A DNA stretch of 64,000 nucleotides from Paenibacillus sp. SYP-B3998 (GTDB lineage: Bacteria; Bacillota; Bacilli; Paenibacillales; NBRC-103111): the NCBI RefSeq assembly GCF_010820665.1, contig NZ_JAAIKC010000008.1, forward strand, positions 1-64,000. Reading direction: 5' to 3'. Every line of letters begins with the position of its first letter. The stretch's first letter is position 1. Made by a program: the position numbers and the translations under genes. This document shows positions 25,355-33,994 of the stretch, in pieces. Under the pieces are notes generated by a model. The model was not told the origin of the DNA, searched no databases, and saw only the letters and a program-made list of their open reading frames with translations.

Positions 25355-26026
25355 CTAATTTTGTCCTTTTCGTGTCAAACCGAATTTAATAGCGAAAGCT
25401 GTGAGCTGAACACGATTTTCAAATTGAAGCTTCTCTAAAATATTTTTCATGTGATTTTTGACGGTGTGTTCCGAGATCAGAAGAATTTCAGCGATTTGTC
25501 GATTGTTGTTGCCCATTGCCACATAAGTGGTGATTTCTTGTTCGCGTGTGGTGAGCATAGCAGGATTGGGGCCGATCGAATCGGCTCGGATTGGTGCCCG
25601 GAAGCGATGGAATAGCTTGTCCGCCATTAGCCGGGCGACTTCCGAATTATCATCCAGCAAAGCATGCAGATAAGTAAGCCACTCGTCGGGATCCATGTTT
25701 TTGAGGAGATACCCTTGTGCCCCGAATTGCAGGGCTGTGAAGAGGTCGGCTACGTCATCAGAAACGGTCAGCATGACGATGCGAGTCGATGCATGCAATT
25801 GTTTAATGCGGCGTGTGGCTTCAAGGCCATTTACAGGAGTCATATGAATGTCCATGAGGACAACGTCGGGTTTGAGCTCATTACATAAAAGAACGGCTTC
25901 TTCACCGTTAAAAGCTTCACCGACAATGAAAAAGGCGGAATCCGGTTCTAGCATACTGCGGATGGCTTTACGAGCTAAGGGGTGATCGTCTGCGATAAGA
26001 ACGCGATAAGGCTGCTTGGCTACCAT
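25355..26026 (-). CDS. NarL/LuxR-type response regulator
   Basis: A 223-residue regulator: receiver domain with DDHP, phosphoacceptor D59 in DVVLMDIHMTP and VMLTVSD, then a GerE-type helix-turn-helix at about 155-215 (LTTREQEITTYVAMGNNNRQ, ISEHTVKNHMKNILEKL). The start overlaps the kinase stop. No target is visible; the next gene downstream on the same strand encodes the YcnI-like copper protein, but a 100-bp gap separates them. Confidence 0.92.
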   Translation of the reverse strand: MVAKQPYRVLIADDHPLARKAIRSMLEPDSAFFIVGEAFNGEEAVLLCNELKPDVVLMDIHMTPVNGLEATRRIKQLHASTRIVMLTVSDDVADLFTALQFGAQGYLLKNMDPDEWLTYLHALLDDNSEVARLMADKLFHRFRAPIRADSIGPNPAMLTTREQEITTYVAMGNNNRQIAEILLISEHTVKNHMKNILEKLQFENRVQLTAFAIKFGLTRKGQN

Positions 26027-26847
26027 TAAGCTTTCCTCCTTAAACTATACACGTCAAGCCTAGTGCCACTAGGCAAATCTTCCGTTCCACTTGCGCGCAG
26101 TTCCAGTGATGCGCCAAGTTCAGCGGCTCGCTTATGCATTAATTCGATGCCATATTTCTTGCTACTCAACGCGTCTTCAAGTAACCCACAGCCGTCATCC
26201 GTGATGGTTAACCTCCATCCCATAGGAGAGACCTCGAACACAATCGTGGCTGATGTTGCCATGGAGTGCTTGCGAATGTTCGTGAAGGCTTCTTGAATGA
26301 TACCGAACAGCTGTACTTCTTCTGCTGAACTAAAGCTATTTTCGGTTAGCGTAATCGTCTTCTGCAATTCAATTCCCGTCACAAGCTGCCAATCCTGCAG
26401 CCAGGTATGAATGCGTTGTTTGAAGCCCGTGCCTTCCTCAGGAGGTGTCCGTAAATTGAAAATAGCTTGGCGAAGCGAGTTATCAATCTCCGAGACGGCA
26501 CCTCTTGCCTCTTCCAGATGACCTTGTTTCAATTTCACATTAAGAAAGAAAAGCGTTTGAGCCAGATCATCATGCAGTTCTCTCGCTAGCCGCTCACGCT
26601 CTTCGTAAACAGCTCTGCGAGCCTCCCCCGCAGCCAATTTTTCGTTCGTACGTTCAATGCTCTGAAACATCCATGAAGCGAAAAGATAGGATAGTAGGAA
26701 GGTAATGACTGTAATCGTGAAATTTCCTGCTTCCATCGTTAAATAATTCAATAGAAATTCATGCCGTATATACTCAAAGCCGCCGATTATGAGGACAGGC
26801 AATAAGATGGTAAACAATTTCAGTGTGCGCAGCGACATCGTATCCAT
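26026..26847 (-). CDS. Sensor histidine kinase, HisKA_3 (NarX/LiaS-like) type
   Basis: A 273-residue kinase with two membrane helices (about 10-27 and 50-68) and almost no extracellular part. The dimerisation region has H92 in RLARELHDDLAQTL, and the ATPase domain shows IIQEAFTNIRKHS and TDDGCGLLEDA. Small kinases of this type often sense the membrane itself or an associated protein. Its last base overlaps the first of the response regulator gene, so the two are a pair. Confidence 0.92.
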   Translation of the reverse strand: MDTMSLRTLKLFTILLPVLIIGGFEYIRHEFLLNYLTMEAGNFTITVITFLLSYLFASWMFQSIERTNEKLAAGEARRAVYEERERLARELHDDLAQTLFFLNVKLKQGHLEEARGAVSEIDNSLRQAIFNLRTPPEEGTGFKQRIHTWLQDWQLVTGIELQKTITLTENSFSSAEEVQLFGIIQEAFTNIRKHSMATSATIVFEVSPMGWRLTITDDGCGLLEDALSSKKYGIELMHKRAAELGASLELRASGTEDLPSGTRLDVYSLRRKA

Positions 26848-27009
26848 TTGCTCCTTTAATAGACCTAGTAGTTGGAATGGTTTCTATTATAACAGGATAA
26901 AAATTAGAATTCTTCACAAAAAACAAGGGATCATCTTCTCAATCATGCACACGTGTGCTACATTATTAGTAATTCGTGGCACGAGATCAAAGCAGTTGGA
27001 GGGAATTCT

Positions 27010-28035
27010 ATGTGGAAAGCGATCATGCAGCAGAAAAAAAGCTGGGGCGGGTATGTTGGTTTCATTATACTCCTGCACATTCTGGGACTCATTGGTTTGT
27101 ATACGGTAGCAAAGACAGCGCCTGCTTTCTGGGCTATCGGTTTGCTTGCTTACACACTCGGTGTACGTCATGCTTTTGATGTTGATCACATTGCCGCTAT
27201 TGATAACACCGTGCGCAAGCTTGTTCAGCAAAAGAAAAATCCGCTTGGTGTTGGTTTTTACTTCTCGCTAGGACATTCTTCGGTAGTTTTCCTGATGGCG
27301 ATTGCAACCGCATTCTCCGTCCAGTGGGCAGCGCGGGAACTTCCTTGGTTACAACGATTCGGTGGGGTTATCGGTGCTTCAGTGTCCGGTTGCTTTCTTG
27401 TTATAATCGGTATTCTAAATTTACTTATCCTTATGAACTTGTATCGCTTGTTTAAGAAATTTCGCAATGGGGAACATAGCGACGATGAGTTTGAGGAATT
27501 GCTTCAATCCAGAGGATTCATTGCAAGAATGATGAAACCGTTATTTCGTTTTATTGGGAAAAGTTGGCATGTTTATCCACTCGGTTTCTTGTTCGGTCTC
27601 GGGTTTGATACAGCAAGTGAAATCGCTTTGCTTGCGATCTCAGCGAATGCTGCTAAAGATGCGATTCCGTTCATCGGTGTAATCTCACTTCCGCTGCTGT
27701 TCGCTGCGGGAATGAGCCTTTTTGATACAGCCGATGGCATGTTCATGACTAGGGCCTACCGCTGGGCCTTTCATACGCCCGTTCGCAAATTGTACTATAA
27801 TTTAACAGTGACCACCTTGGCTGTCATCGCGGCACTTATTATCGGTGTAGTCGAGTTAGCTCAGGTTCTCTCCGAAGAGATTGGTATGGAGGGTACCTTC
27901 TGGACGTGGCTGCAGGATTTGGATTTTGGAACCCTGGGTTATGTTCTTGTCGGATTGTTTGTCTTGGCATGGGCGATTTCGGTTGGTATTTGGAAATGGA
28001 TGAGAATTGAAGAACGATGGAATGCCAAAGTGTAA
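27010..28035 (+). CDS. NiCoT family nickel/cobalt permease
   Basis: A transporter of 341 residues from the ATG at 27010, which sits behind TTGGAGGG; the frame is open further upstream but has no ribosome site there. The family signature RHAFDVDHIAAIDN in helix II is intact, FYFSLGHSSVVFLMA and LGFDTASEIALLAI are the further conserved blocks, and eight helices are predicted. It imports Ni(II) or Co(II) for metalloenzymes. The upstream region holds a perfect 12-bp palindrome (GCACACGTGTGC near 26946) and an imperfect dyad at 26956-26981 that might be an operator. Confidence 0.93.
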   Translation: MWKAIMQQKKSWGGYVGFIILLHILGLIGLYTVAKTAPAFWAIGLLAYTLGVRHAFDVDHIAAIDNTVRKLVQQKKNPLGVGFYFSLGHSSVVFLMAIATAFSVQWAARELPWLQRFGGVIGASVSGCFLVIIGILNLLILMNLYRLFKKFRNGEHSDDEFEELLQSRGFIARMMKPLFRFIGKSWHVYPLGFLFGLGFDTASEIALLAISANAAKDAIPFIGVISLPLLFAAGMSLFDTADGMFMTRAYRWAFHTPVRKLYYNLTVTTLAVIAALIIGVVELAQVLSEEIGMEGTFWTWLQDLDFGTLGYVLVGLFVLAWAISVGIWKWMRIEERWNAKV

Positions 28036-28043
28036 GAAGGAGA

Positions 28044-28085
28044 GCGGTAGCCGCAGTTAACATACTGAAGGCTATCGTTTTTTAT
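28044..28085 (+). terminator. Terminator after the nickel/cobalt permease gene
   Basis: CGGTAGCC pairs with GGCTATCG (one G-T pair) around a 17-base loop, followed by TTTTTTATT. Confidence 0.75.
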
Positions 28086-28104
28086 TATGTCAAATAATGG
28101 AACG

Positions 28105-28121
28105 TTAATATTTCGTTAAGG
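28105..28121 (+). promoter_or_regulatory. Possible Pho-box repeat before phnC
   Basis: TTAATA (28105) and TTAAGG (28116) are 11 bp apart, each preceded by CG, about 85-100 bp before phnC. Only two hexamers are present and the second is weak, so this is a poorer match than the arrays before phnX, the binding-protein gene, phnG and phnD. Confidence 0.3.
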
Positions 28122-28205
28122 GGAACCTAAAAAAAGGATTTTGCCGAATTACGTTGAAAGTAGTCTACTGATCTTTTTAACACCATTAAAGAAAGTAGGA
28201 CTTAT

Positions 28206-28976
28206 ATGATTGAGTTTCAGCACATTTCCAAAGTGTATCCTAACGGAACGGTAGGACTGAACGATATTAACTTGACGATTCACCCCGGTGAATTTGTGGT
28301 TATCGTAGGGCTTTCGGGCGCCGGTAAATCCACCTTGCTTCGTTCCATTAACCGTTTGAATGAGATTACAGACGGTCAGATTCTAATTGATGGTAAATCC
28401 ATTACTTCTGCAAAAGGTTTGGAACTACGTCGGATGCGTAGAGACATCGGAATGATTTTCCAAAACTTTAATTTAGTCAAGCGTTCTTCTGTCTTGCGTA
28501 ACGTCTTGTCGGGTCGTGTAGGCTATCATTCGACATTGAAAACACTCCTGGGACTTTTCCCAAAAGAAGATATTGATTTGTGCCTGAATGCACTGGAGAG
28601 AGTAAACATTCGCGAAAAGGCTTATTCACGCGCTGATGAATTGTCCGGTGGTCAACAACAACGTGTATCCATCGCCAGAGCGCTTGCTCAAGAGGCCAAA
28701 ATCATATTGGCAGATGAGCCTGTGGCATCCTTGGATCCATTGACAACGAGACAAGTGATGGATGACTTGAAGCGGATTAACCAAGAGCTAGGCATTACAA
28801 CGATTGTCAATTTGCACTTTATTGATTTGGCGAGAGAGTATGCAACTCGCATTATCGGTCTACGCGCTGGACAAGTCGTGTTCGACGGCCCAGTTTCTGA
28901 AGCGACAGACGCCAAATTCTCAGAAATTTATGGACGTGCCATTCATGAAGACGAGCTTCTGGGAGGGAACGCGTAA
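28206..28976 (+). CDS. phnC: Phosphonate ABC transporter ATP-binding protein
   Basis: A 256-residue ATPase of the PhnC family. Walker A is GLSGAGKST, the signature [15 protein letters not shown], Walker [13 protein letters not shown], and NLHFIDLA carries the switch histidine. [17 protein letters not shown] is a PhnC-specific stretch. It energises uptake of phosphonates or related reduced phosphorus compounds through the two permeases that follow. The stop overlaps the first permease start by one base. Confidence 0.95.
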   Translation: MIEFQHISKVYPNGTVGLNDINLTIHPGEFVVIVGLSGAGKSTLLRSINRLNEITDGQILIDGKSITSAKGLELRRMRRDIGMIFQNFNLVKRSSVLRNVLSGRVGYHSTLKTLLGLFPKEDIDLCLNALERVNIREKAYSRADELSGGQQQRVSIARALAQEAKIILADEPVASLDPLTTRQVMDDLKRINQELGITTIVNLHFIDLAREYATRIIGLRAGQVVFDGPVSEATDAKFSEIYGRAIHEDELLGGNA

Positions 28977-29755
28977 TGAAGGGAGCCCCTCTTAAGCGTC
29001 CCGATCGTACTAAATTCTATTTGAACATGACGATAGTCGTTCTGCTGCTCGCTTGGAGCGCTTACAAGACAGACGCAAGCTTGATCAATTTGATCACGAA
29101 TTCAGATCAAATGTTCCAAATTGTGTGGGAGATGCTCCCGCCCAACCTTAGCTACATGTCAACCATTTGGGAACCGATTCTGGAAACGATTCAAATGGCG
29201 ATTATTGGTACAACCATTGGGGCGATACTAGCCATTCCAATTGCTTTTTTTGCCTCTCAAAATGTGTCGAAATATCCAGTCCTCTATTATCCGGCTCGAT
29301 TCATATTGAACTTGTTCAGAGCGATTCCTGAGTTGCTCTATGCAACTTTGTTTGTGACGATCTTCGGTATCGGACCTTTGGCAGGGGTGCTAGCGTTGGT
29401 TGTATTCTCTTTTGGTATTGTATCCAAGCTTCTATATGAATCCATTGAAGCTATCGATCCAGGACCGCTAGAGGCGATGACAGCCGTAGGTGCAAATAAA
29501 TTACAGTGGATACATTACGGTGTTATCCCGCAGGTTACGTCGGCTTTCATCAGTTATTTTCTATATACATTTGAAGTGAATATCAGAGCTTCAGCGATTC
29601 TTGGTATGGTGGGAGCAGGGGGCATCGGCTTCTTGCTTGAGAGATCCCTCAATCAGTTCCGCTACGATAATACAGCGATGATTGTCCTCGTAACCTTTAT
29701 CGTCGTAATGATTATTGATTACGTCAGCAATAAAATTAGGGAGAAATGGCTATGA
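28976..29755 (+). CDS. phnE: Phosphonate ABC transporter permease (first)
   Basis: A 259-residue membrane protein with about six helices. The EAA-type loop reads EAMTAVGANKLQWIHYGVIPQ, FRAIPELLYATLFV precedes it, and the family ending ILGMVGAGGIGFLLERSLNQF is present. It forms the channel with the next gene product, which it overlaps by ten bases. Two different phnE genes in a row are common in Bacillales. Confidence 0.93.
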   Translation: MKGAPLKRPDRTKFYLNMTIVVLLLAWSAYKTDASLINLITNSDQMFQIVWEMLPPNLSYMSTIWEPILETIQMAIIGTTIGAILAIPIAFFASQNVSKYPVLYYPARFILNLFRAIPELLYATLFVTIFGIGPLAGVLALVVFSFGIVSKLLYESIEAIDPGPLEAMTAVGANKLQWIHYGVIPQVTSAFISYFLYTFEVNIRASAILGMVGAGGIGFLLERSLNQFRYDNTAMIVLVTFIVVMIIDYVSNKIREKWL

Positions 29756-30540
29756 ACCCTGTAAAACCGGCTCGCGAACGAATTCGCTTTTGGCTCATCG
29801 CAATCGTTATTGTAATTATTTATGTTTGGTCTATTCAGGGAATTCACTTTTCTTCCATTAAAGAAACAGCTGGTGAATTTACGGTAGCCATCTTTAAAGG
29901 CTTGTTTCATCCCGACTGGGGTTATGTATATATGCCTGAGGGAGAGGACTTGCTCCGCGGTATCTTAGACACGCTGGCTATCGCGATTTTAGGAACATTC
30001 ATTTCAGCAGTCCTATGCGTGCCGTTTGCTTTCTGGGCAGCGACAAATATGAGTGTAAGAAAATGGATTTCTGGCTCGGGTAAGTTTGTACTGACTTTTA
30101 TCCGAACGTTCCCGGAGCTCGTACTTGCCGTAATGTTCATTAAAGCCGTCGGACCTGGCGCATACGCGGGTGTTCTGGCACTTGGATTGCATTCTATCGG
30201 AATGCTGGGGAAGCTGTACTCTGAGGCTATCGAAAACATGGACAAAGGACCTACAGAGGCGCTGGTCGCTTGTGGCGCGAATCGGCTGCAAATGTTATGG
30301 TTTGCCGTTATTCCACAAGTACTGCCTGAATTTTTCTCATTCACCTTATATCGCTTCGAAATTAGCGTTCGCTCCGCTGCGATTCTTGGAATCGTTGGAG
30401 CAGGGGGGATCGGTACACCGCTCATCTTCGCTCTGGAAGCCCGTTCCTGGCCACGTGTAGGAATCATTATTCTAGGTATCATTGTAACGGTAACCATTAT
30501 CGATTACATTTCCTCCTACTTGCGTAAAAAGCTCGTTTAA
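29746..30540 (+). CDS. phnE: Phosphonate ABC transporter permease (second)
   Basis: A 264-residue permease paralogous to the preceding one: FIRTFPELVLAVMFIKAVGPGAY, the EAA-type loop EALVACGANRLQMLWFAVIPQ, and the ending ILGIVGAGGIGTPLIFALEA. The start overlaps the upstream gene by ten bases, with a ribosome site (GGGAGAAATGG) inside it. A terminator follows, so the binding protein PhnD, encoded on the other strand, is made from a separate transcript. Confidence 0.93.
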   Translation: MAMNPVKPARERIRFWLIAIVIVIIYVWSIQGIHFSSIKETAGEFTVAIFKGLFHPDWGYVYMPEGEDLLRGILDTLAIAILGTFISAVLCVPFAFWAATNMSVRKWISGSGKFVLTFIRTFPELVLAVMFIKAVGPGAYAGVLALGLHSIGMLGKLYSEAIENMDKGPTEALVACGANRLQMLWFAVIPQVLPEFFSFTLYRFEISVRSAAILGIVGAGGIGTPLIFALEARSWPRVGIIILGIIVTVTIIDYISSYLRKKLV

Positions 30541-30551
30541 GCGAGCAGCAT

Positions 30552-30592
30552 AAAAGAAGCCATCCTAAGTTGGTGGCTTCTTTTTTTCTTTT
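30552..30592 (+). terminator. Terminator of the phnC-phnE-phnE operon
   Basis: AAAGAAGCCA and TGGCTTCTTT make the stem around TCCTAAGTTGG, followed by a T run (TTTTTCTTTTC). Confidence 0.85.
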
Positions 30593-30610
30593 CCCCCAAA
30601 TGTGACTACA

Positions 30611-30868
30611 TTAAGTGCGGGCTAGCCTCTTGGCGAACAGATCAATAGGATTTGAACGTCTATCTTCTGTGCTTTCAGGTTCATGCAGGGTGGATGAGGC
30701 GCTGCTCTCCAGCACTTCAATTTCTCTAATACATTCAATGGGAATTAATACATTCTGGATTTTGATGAGCTGGAAGGCTTTGTAATAATTTGAGATTGTA
30801 CCTACAAGGGTATGTGCCCCGCAAGTAATTTTAACCTGTTCCTTACAAATAATGAGCCATTCAAACAT
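30611..30868 (-). CDS. Small hypothetical protein
   Basis: An 85-residue protein I cannot assign. The first 52 residues look like a compact beta-rich fold (KITCGAHTLVGTISNYYKAF, then LIKIQNVLIPIECIREIEVL), suggesting a small RNA- or ligand-binding barrel. The rest is a polar, probably flexible tail. ATG 30868 is preceded by AGAGGTGA at good spacing, and TTG 30871 is an alternative. It sits between the phnE genes and phnD on the phnD strand, behind the phnD terminator, so it seems to have its own promoter. Confidence 0.55.
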   Translation of the reverse strand: MFEWLIICKEQVKITCGAHTLVGTISNYYKAFQLIKIQNVLIPIECIREIEVLESSASSTLHEPESTEDRRSNPIDLFAKRLART

Positions 30869-30947
30869 CAAAATTCACCTCTCTACTATACTATGACAAG
30901 CAGAAGTGTGTATTCGTCACATGAGGGCGAAAAATAATTTTCATAAA

Positions 30948-31006
30948 TACAAAAAAGCGTACCTTTTGGTCACGAAAGACCTGGAGGTACGCTCTTTTTA
31001 TAATGA
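30948..31006. terminator. Terminator of phnD
   Basis: AGCGTACC and GGTACGCT form the stem, with inner GGTC/GACC pairing. A and T runs lie at the two ends, so it can act on the minus strand after phnD and also in the other direction. Confidence 0.8.
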
Positions 31007-31012
31007 AAATTA

Positions 31013-31936
31013 TTATTTCTTCTCGCCTGCTACTGCTTTGCCATATTCACGAACGATATCGAATTTCTTGTCATCGGATACTACGTAACCTTGGTGAGAG
31101 TAAACTTCTTGAATGATTTTTTTGCCTTCTTCGTTCTTACCGATTGCGATGAATGCATCTTGAAGTTTCTTAACCCACTCAGCGCTCATGTCGGAACGAA
31201 CGGAGATCGTATCATTAGGAATAGGTTGTGTATAAAGAACAACTTTGGTTTTGTCGAAAATGTCTGGCTTGTCTTTTTTCACAGTATTACGAGCATCTTC
31301 AAAGATCGCTGCTGCATCTGTGTCACCGTTCAGAACGGAAAGAACGCCTTTATCGTGGCCTTTAACTGTGATGCCTTTTACGTCTTTCTCAGGATCTACG
31401 CCAGCTTTTTTGACTTCAGCTGCTGGCCATACATAACCTGCGGAAGAAGTAACGTCCTGCCAAGCAATAGTTTTGCCTTTCAGGTCTTTAACATCTTTAA
31501 TCGGTGAATCTGCTTTTGTAATGATCATTGCGCGGTAGAAGTCAACGAGATCCTTTGTGTTACCGCCTGTTTTTGGGTCTACACCAAAGCGTTGTGCTTG
31601 AAGAATAACTTCAGCTGCGCCTTTTTCTTTGGCTTGTACGTATGCGGTAGGAGGCAAGAAGCCTACGTCTACTTGTTTGGATGCCATAGCTTCTACGATT
31701 GTGTTGTAGTTAGTAGATACACTAACTTTTACAGGAATTTTCAATTGATCAGTCAAAAGTTTCTCAAGCGGTTTTGCTTTTGCTTCCAGCGTTTCAGCAC
31801 TTTGGGATGGCACGAATTGAACTTTTAGTTCTTTTGGCGCATAATTTTTAGCGGATGTTTCTTTTTTTGCACACCCAGCTGCTAAACCAGCTACCACCAC
31901 TAAAGACAAACTAATTGCTGCAAACTTTTTAATCAT
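31013..31936 (-). CDS. phnD: Phosphonate/phosphite-type ABC transporter binding lipoprotein
   Basis: A 307-residue lipoprotein with lipobox VAGLAAGC (Cys22). The mature part is of the PhnD/PtxB class: ELKVQFVPSQSAETLEAKAKPLEKLL, STNYNTIVEAMASKQVDVGFL, PPTAYVQAKEKG, IAWQDVTSSAGYVWPA, and late PNDTISVRSDMSAEW. It delivers ligand to PhnC-PhnE-PhnE. Unusually it is convergent with and separated from phnCEE. It has its own promoter with a Pho-box-like pair (32012-32028) and a TATATT -10 element near 31980. Specificity among phosphonates, phosphite and phosphate esters cannot be read from sequence. Confidence 0.92.
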   Translation of the reverse strand: MIKKFAAISLSLVVVAGLAAGCAKKETSAKNYAPKELKVQFVPSQSAETLEAKAKPLEKLLTDQLKIPVKVSVSTNYNTIVEAMASKQVDVGFLPPTAYVQAKEKGAAEVILQAQRFGVDPKTGGNTKDLVDFYRAMIITKADSPIKDVKDLKGKTIAWQDVTSSAGYVWPAAEVKKAGVDPEKDVKGITVKGHDKGVLSVLNGDTDAAAIFEDARNTVKKDKPDIFDKTKVVLYTQPIPNDTISVRSDMSAEWVKKLQDAFIAIGKNEEGKKIIQEVYSHQGYVVSDDKKFDIVREYGKAVAGEKK

Positions 31937-32011
31937 GTTTTGACCTCCGTTTAATTATTTACAATGACACAAGAAGTAATATAACATTAACACAGTAGTT
32001 ATGGAAGATGG

Positions 32012-32028
32012 TGTAAAGTATTTGTTAA
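32012..32028 (-). promoter_or_regulatory. Pho-box-like pair before phnD
   Basis: On the minus strand TTAACA is followed after five bases by TTTACA, an exact fit to two units of the Bacillus PhoP consensus on an 11-bp period. A TATATT -10 element lies about 30 bp downstream towards phnD. The CpdB-like gene starts 55 bp away on the other strand and might share the site. Confidence 0.55.
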
Positions 32029-32082
32029 TGTGACAGAATCCCTGTGAATTGTTACAAAATAATGGCATTTAGGAGTGAAAAA

Positions 32083-33678
32083 ATGGTCGGAAAACAGAGC
32101 TCTGAGACATGTGTAATTACAATATTAGAAACGAGTGATCTGCATGGCAGCATGCTGCCCATCCACTATGCAAATAATAAGTCTAACGACGTAGGTCTGT
32201 CGAAAATTGCGACATTAATTGCTGACGAACGCAGGAAAGAACAAAATGTGATTTATATTGATAACGGTGATCTCATTCAAGGAACTCCGCTTGCTTATCA
32301 TCATGCAAGATTGGACAATACGCCGATAGACCCCATGGTGTTGGGCCTTAATTACTTGCAAGCTGACGCAGCGGTTCTTGGCAATCATGAATTTAATTAT
32401 GGGCTTGATGTATTAGGGAAAGCAGTGAAAGAATCACACTTTCCATGGTTGTGCGCAACCGTTGTGGATGCGGCAAGCGGAGAACCTTTTCTAGGAAAGC
32501 CTTATTTGATCAAAGAACTGCCCAATGGCGTCAAAATAGGAATTTTAGGTCTGACAACGCCTTATATTCCAAATTGGGAAAATCCGAATCATATTCAAGG
32601 GCTGCGATTTGAAGATGCGGTACAAACGGCAACGAAGTGGGTTCCTATAATGAAGGAGCAAGAACATGCGGATGTGGTTATCGTTTCCTATCACGGAGGG
32701 TTTGAAAGAGATCCTGGGACAGGCGCACCAACCGAACCGCTAACAGGCGAAAATCAAGGGTATCGGCTGTGCACAGAAGTGGAAGGAATCGATGTTTTGC
32801 TTACGGGACACCAACACCGGAGTATCGCTGATATCGAGATCAATGGCGTTGTGATTGTACAGCCGGGAAGCTTGGGCGCCACACTTGGCAAAGTCCAGGT
32901 GGAACTGGTCCAAAGCGATGGAAAGTGGCTGCTTAATGCTAAGAAGTCCGAATTGATTTCAGTCGTGGGTGTCGATGCGGATCCGAAGCTGGTTGAGCTT
33001 GTTAGTGAGTACGAGGCAAAGACGCAGAAGTGGCTCGATCAACCGATTGGCAAGCTAACAGGCGATATGCTGGTTAAGGACCCGATGCAAATTCGTTTGA
33101 AAGATAGTGCACTCATAGAATTCATTAATAAGGTTCAGATGGAGTTATCTGGCGCGACTATTTCCAATACAGCTCTGTTTGATAACATATCGCCTGGCTT
33201 TCCCGCGGATATCACGATGAGAGATATCGTATCTAACTATATTTATCCGAACACACTGAAGGTAATTCGCATTACAGGACAAGACATCAAAGATGCATTA
33301 GAGCAATCGGCGGAGTACTTTGAACTTGCACCGGATGGGGCGATCCAGGTAAGCGCCAAATTCCGAGACCCGAAGCCTCAGCACTATAACTATGATATGT
33401 GGGAAGGGATTTCTTATAAAATCAATCTATCCCGTCCTGTTGGCACTCGCGTTATCGAGCTTGATTATGCTGGTAAACCGCTTGATTTATCCGCTTCGTT
33501 TGAGGTGGTCATGAACAACTACCGCGCCGGTGGCGGCGGAAACTATGCCATGTTCCAGGACAAGCCTGTTGTTAAAGATATTCCGACAGATGTAGCTGAG
33601 CTTCTTGCAAGCTATATCATGGAAAGAGGCACGATTGAAGCAACGATCAATAACAATTGGGAAGTCATCTGGGATTAA
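32083..33678 (+). CDS. CpdB/5'-nucleotidase-like metallophosphoesterase
   Basis: A 531-residue bifunctional nucleotidase-type protein. Metallophosphatase motifs are ILETSDLHGSMLP, YIDNGDLIQGTPLA, LGNHEFNYGLD, VIVSYHGGFE and LLTGHQHRS. The C-terminal nucleotidase domain has MRDIVSNYIYPNTLKVIRIT, YNYDMWEGISY and VVMNNYRAGGGGNY. It resembles 2',3'-cyclic-nucleotide 2'-phosphodiesterase/3'-nucleotidase (CpdB, YfkN) but has no signal peptide, so it seems cytoplasmic. ATG 32083 is chosen because AGGAG lies ten bases before it; the frame is open to 32044. It probably releases phosphate and nucleosides, next to the phosphonate genes. Confidence 0.88.
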   Translation: MVGKQSSETCVITILETSDLHGSMLPIHYANNKSNDVGLSKIATLIADERRKEQNVIYIDNGDLIQGTPLAYHHARLDNTPIDPMVLGLNYLQADAAVLGNHEFNYGLDVLGKAVKESHFPWLCATVVDAASGEPFLGKPYLIKELPNGVKIGILGLTTPYIPNWENPNHIQGLRFEDAVQTATKWVPIMKEQEHADVVIVSYHGGFERDPGTGAPTEPLTGENQGYRLCTEVEGIDVLLTGHQHRSIADIEINGVVIVQPGSLGATLGKVQVELVQSDGKWLLNAKKSELISVVGVDADPKLVELVSEYEAKTQKWLDQPIGKLTGDMLVKDPMQIRLKDSALIEFINKVQMELSGATISNTALFDNISPGFPADITMRDIVSNYIYPNTLKVIRITGQDIKDALEQSAEYFELAPDGAIQVSAKFRDPKPQHYNYDMWEGISYKINLSRPVGTRVIELDYAGKPLDLSASFEVVMNNYRAGGGGNYAMFQDKPVVKDIPTDVAELLASYIMERGTIEATINNNWEVIWD

Positions 33679-33681
33679 ACA

Positions 33682-33737
33682 GCCAAAGCCACTTACAAGC
33701 TTGGAGCATCTGCTCTTGCTTGTAAGCGGCTTTTTGG
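33682..33737. terminator. Convergent terminator after the nucleotidase gene
   Basis: AAGCC-CTTACAAGC and GCTTGTAAG-GGCTT pair with a single mismatch around a loop of about 17 bases, followed by TTTTTGG. The reverse side serves the minus-strand gene at 33746. Confidence 0.8.
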
Positions 33738-33745
33738 CATGGTGC

Positions 33746-33994
33746 TTACTCGTTCTCACGAATGTATGCTCGATCGCCAGATCGAGGGTTGTAGTATACT
33801 CTGTAGGTTAATCCGTCCTTGGGATCAATAAATACTTCAGCGGTCCACACGAAGCCATGAGATGGCTTATTCGAATGCGCCGTTTCCTTGCTTTGGTATC
33901 GTTTATCATAGACGAACCAGCCAAGAAGAAGTAGAACAATAAAGCCGATGAACCATAATCCATACATAAGAACAAGTGGGGCGAGGCTGTTCAT
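33746..33994 (-). CDS. Small single-pass membrane protein
   Basis: An 82-residue protein with one hydrophobic helix (about 7-29, VLMYGLWFIGFIVLLLLGWF) and a polar C-terminal domain of about 50 residues (FVWTAEVFIDPKDGLTYRVY then YNPRSGDRAYIRE), probably cytoplasmic. I do not recognise the family. Its ATG overlaps the stop of the YbjQ-like gene (four bases), so the two are co-translated and probably act together. Confidence 0.7.
   Translation of the reverse strand: MNSLAPLVLMYGLWFIGFIVLLLLGWFVYDKRYQSKETAHSNKPSHGFVWTAEVFIDPKDGLTYRVYYNPRSGDRAYIRENE

Noticed and set aside
29922-30497. A 191-codon minus-strand frame over the second phnE gene
   Set aside because: It has the high Ser/Pro/Arg content of a frame opposite a membrane protein gene and no ribosome site.
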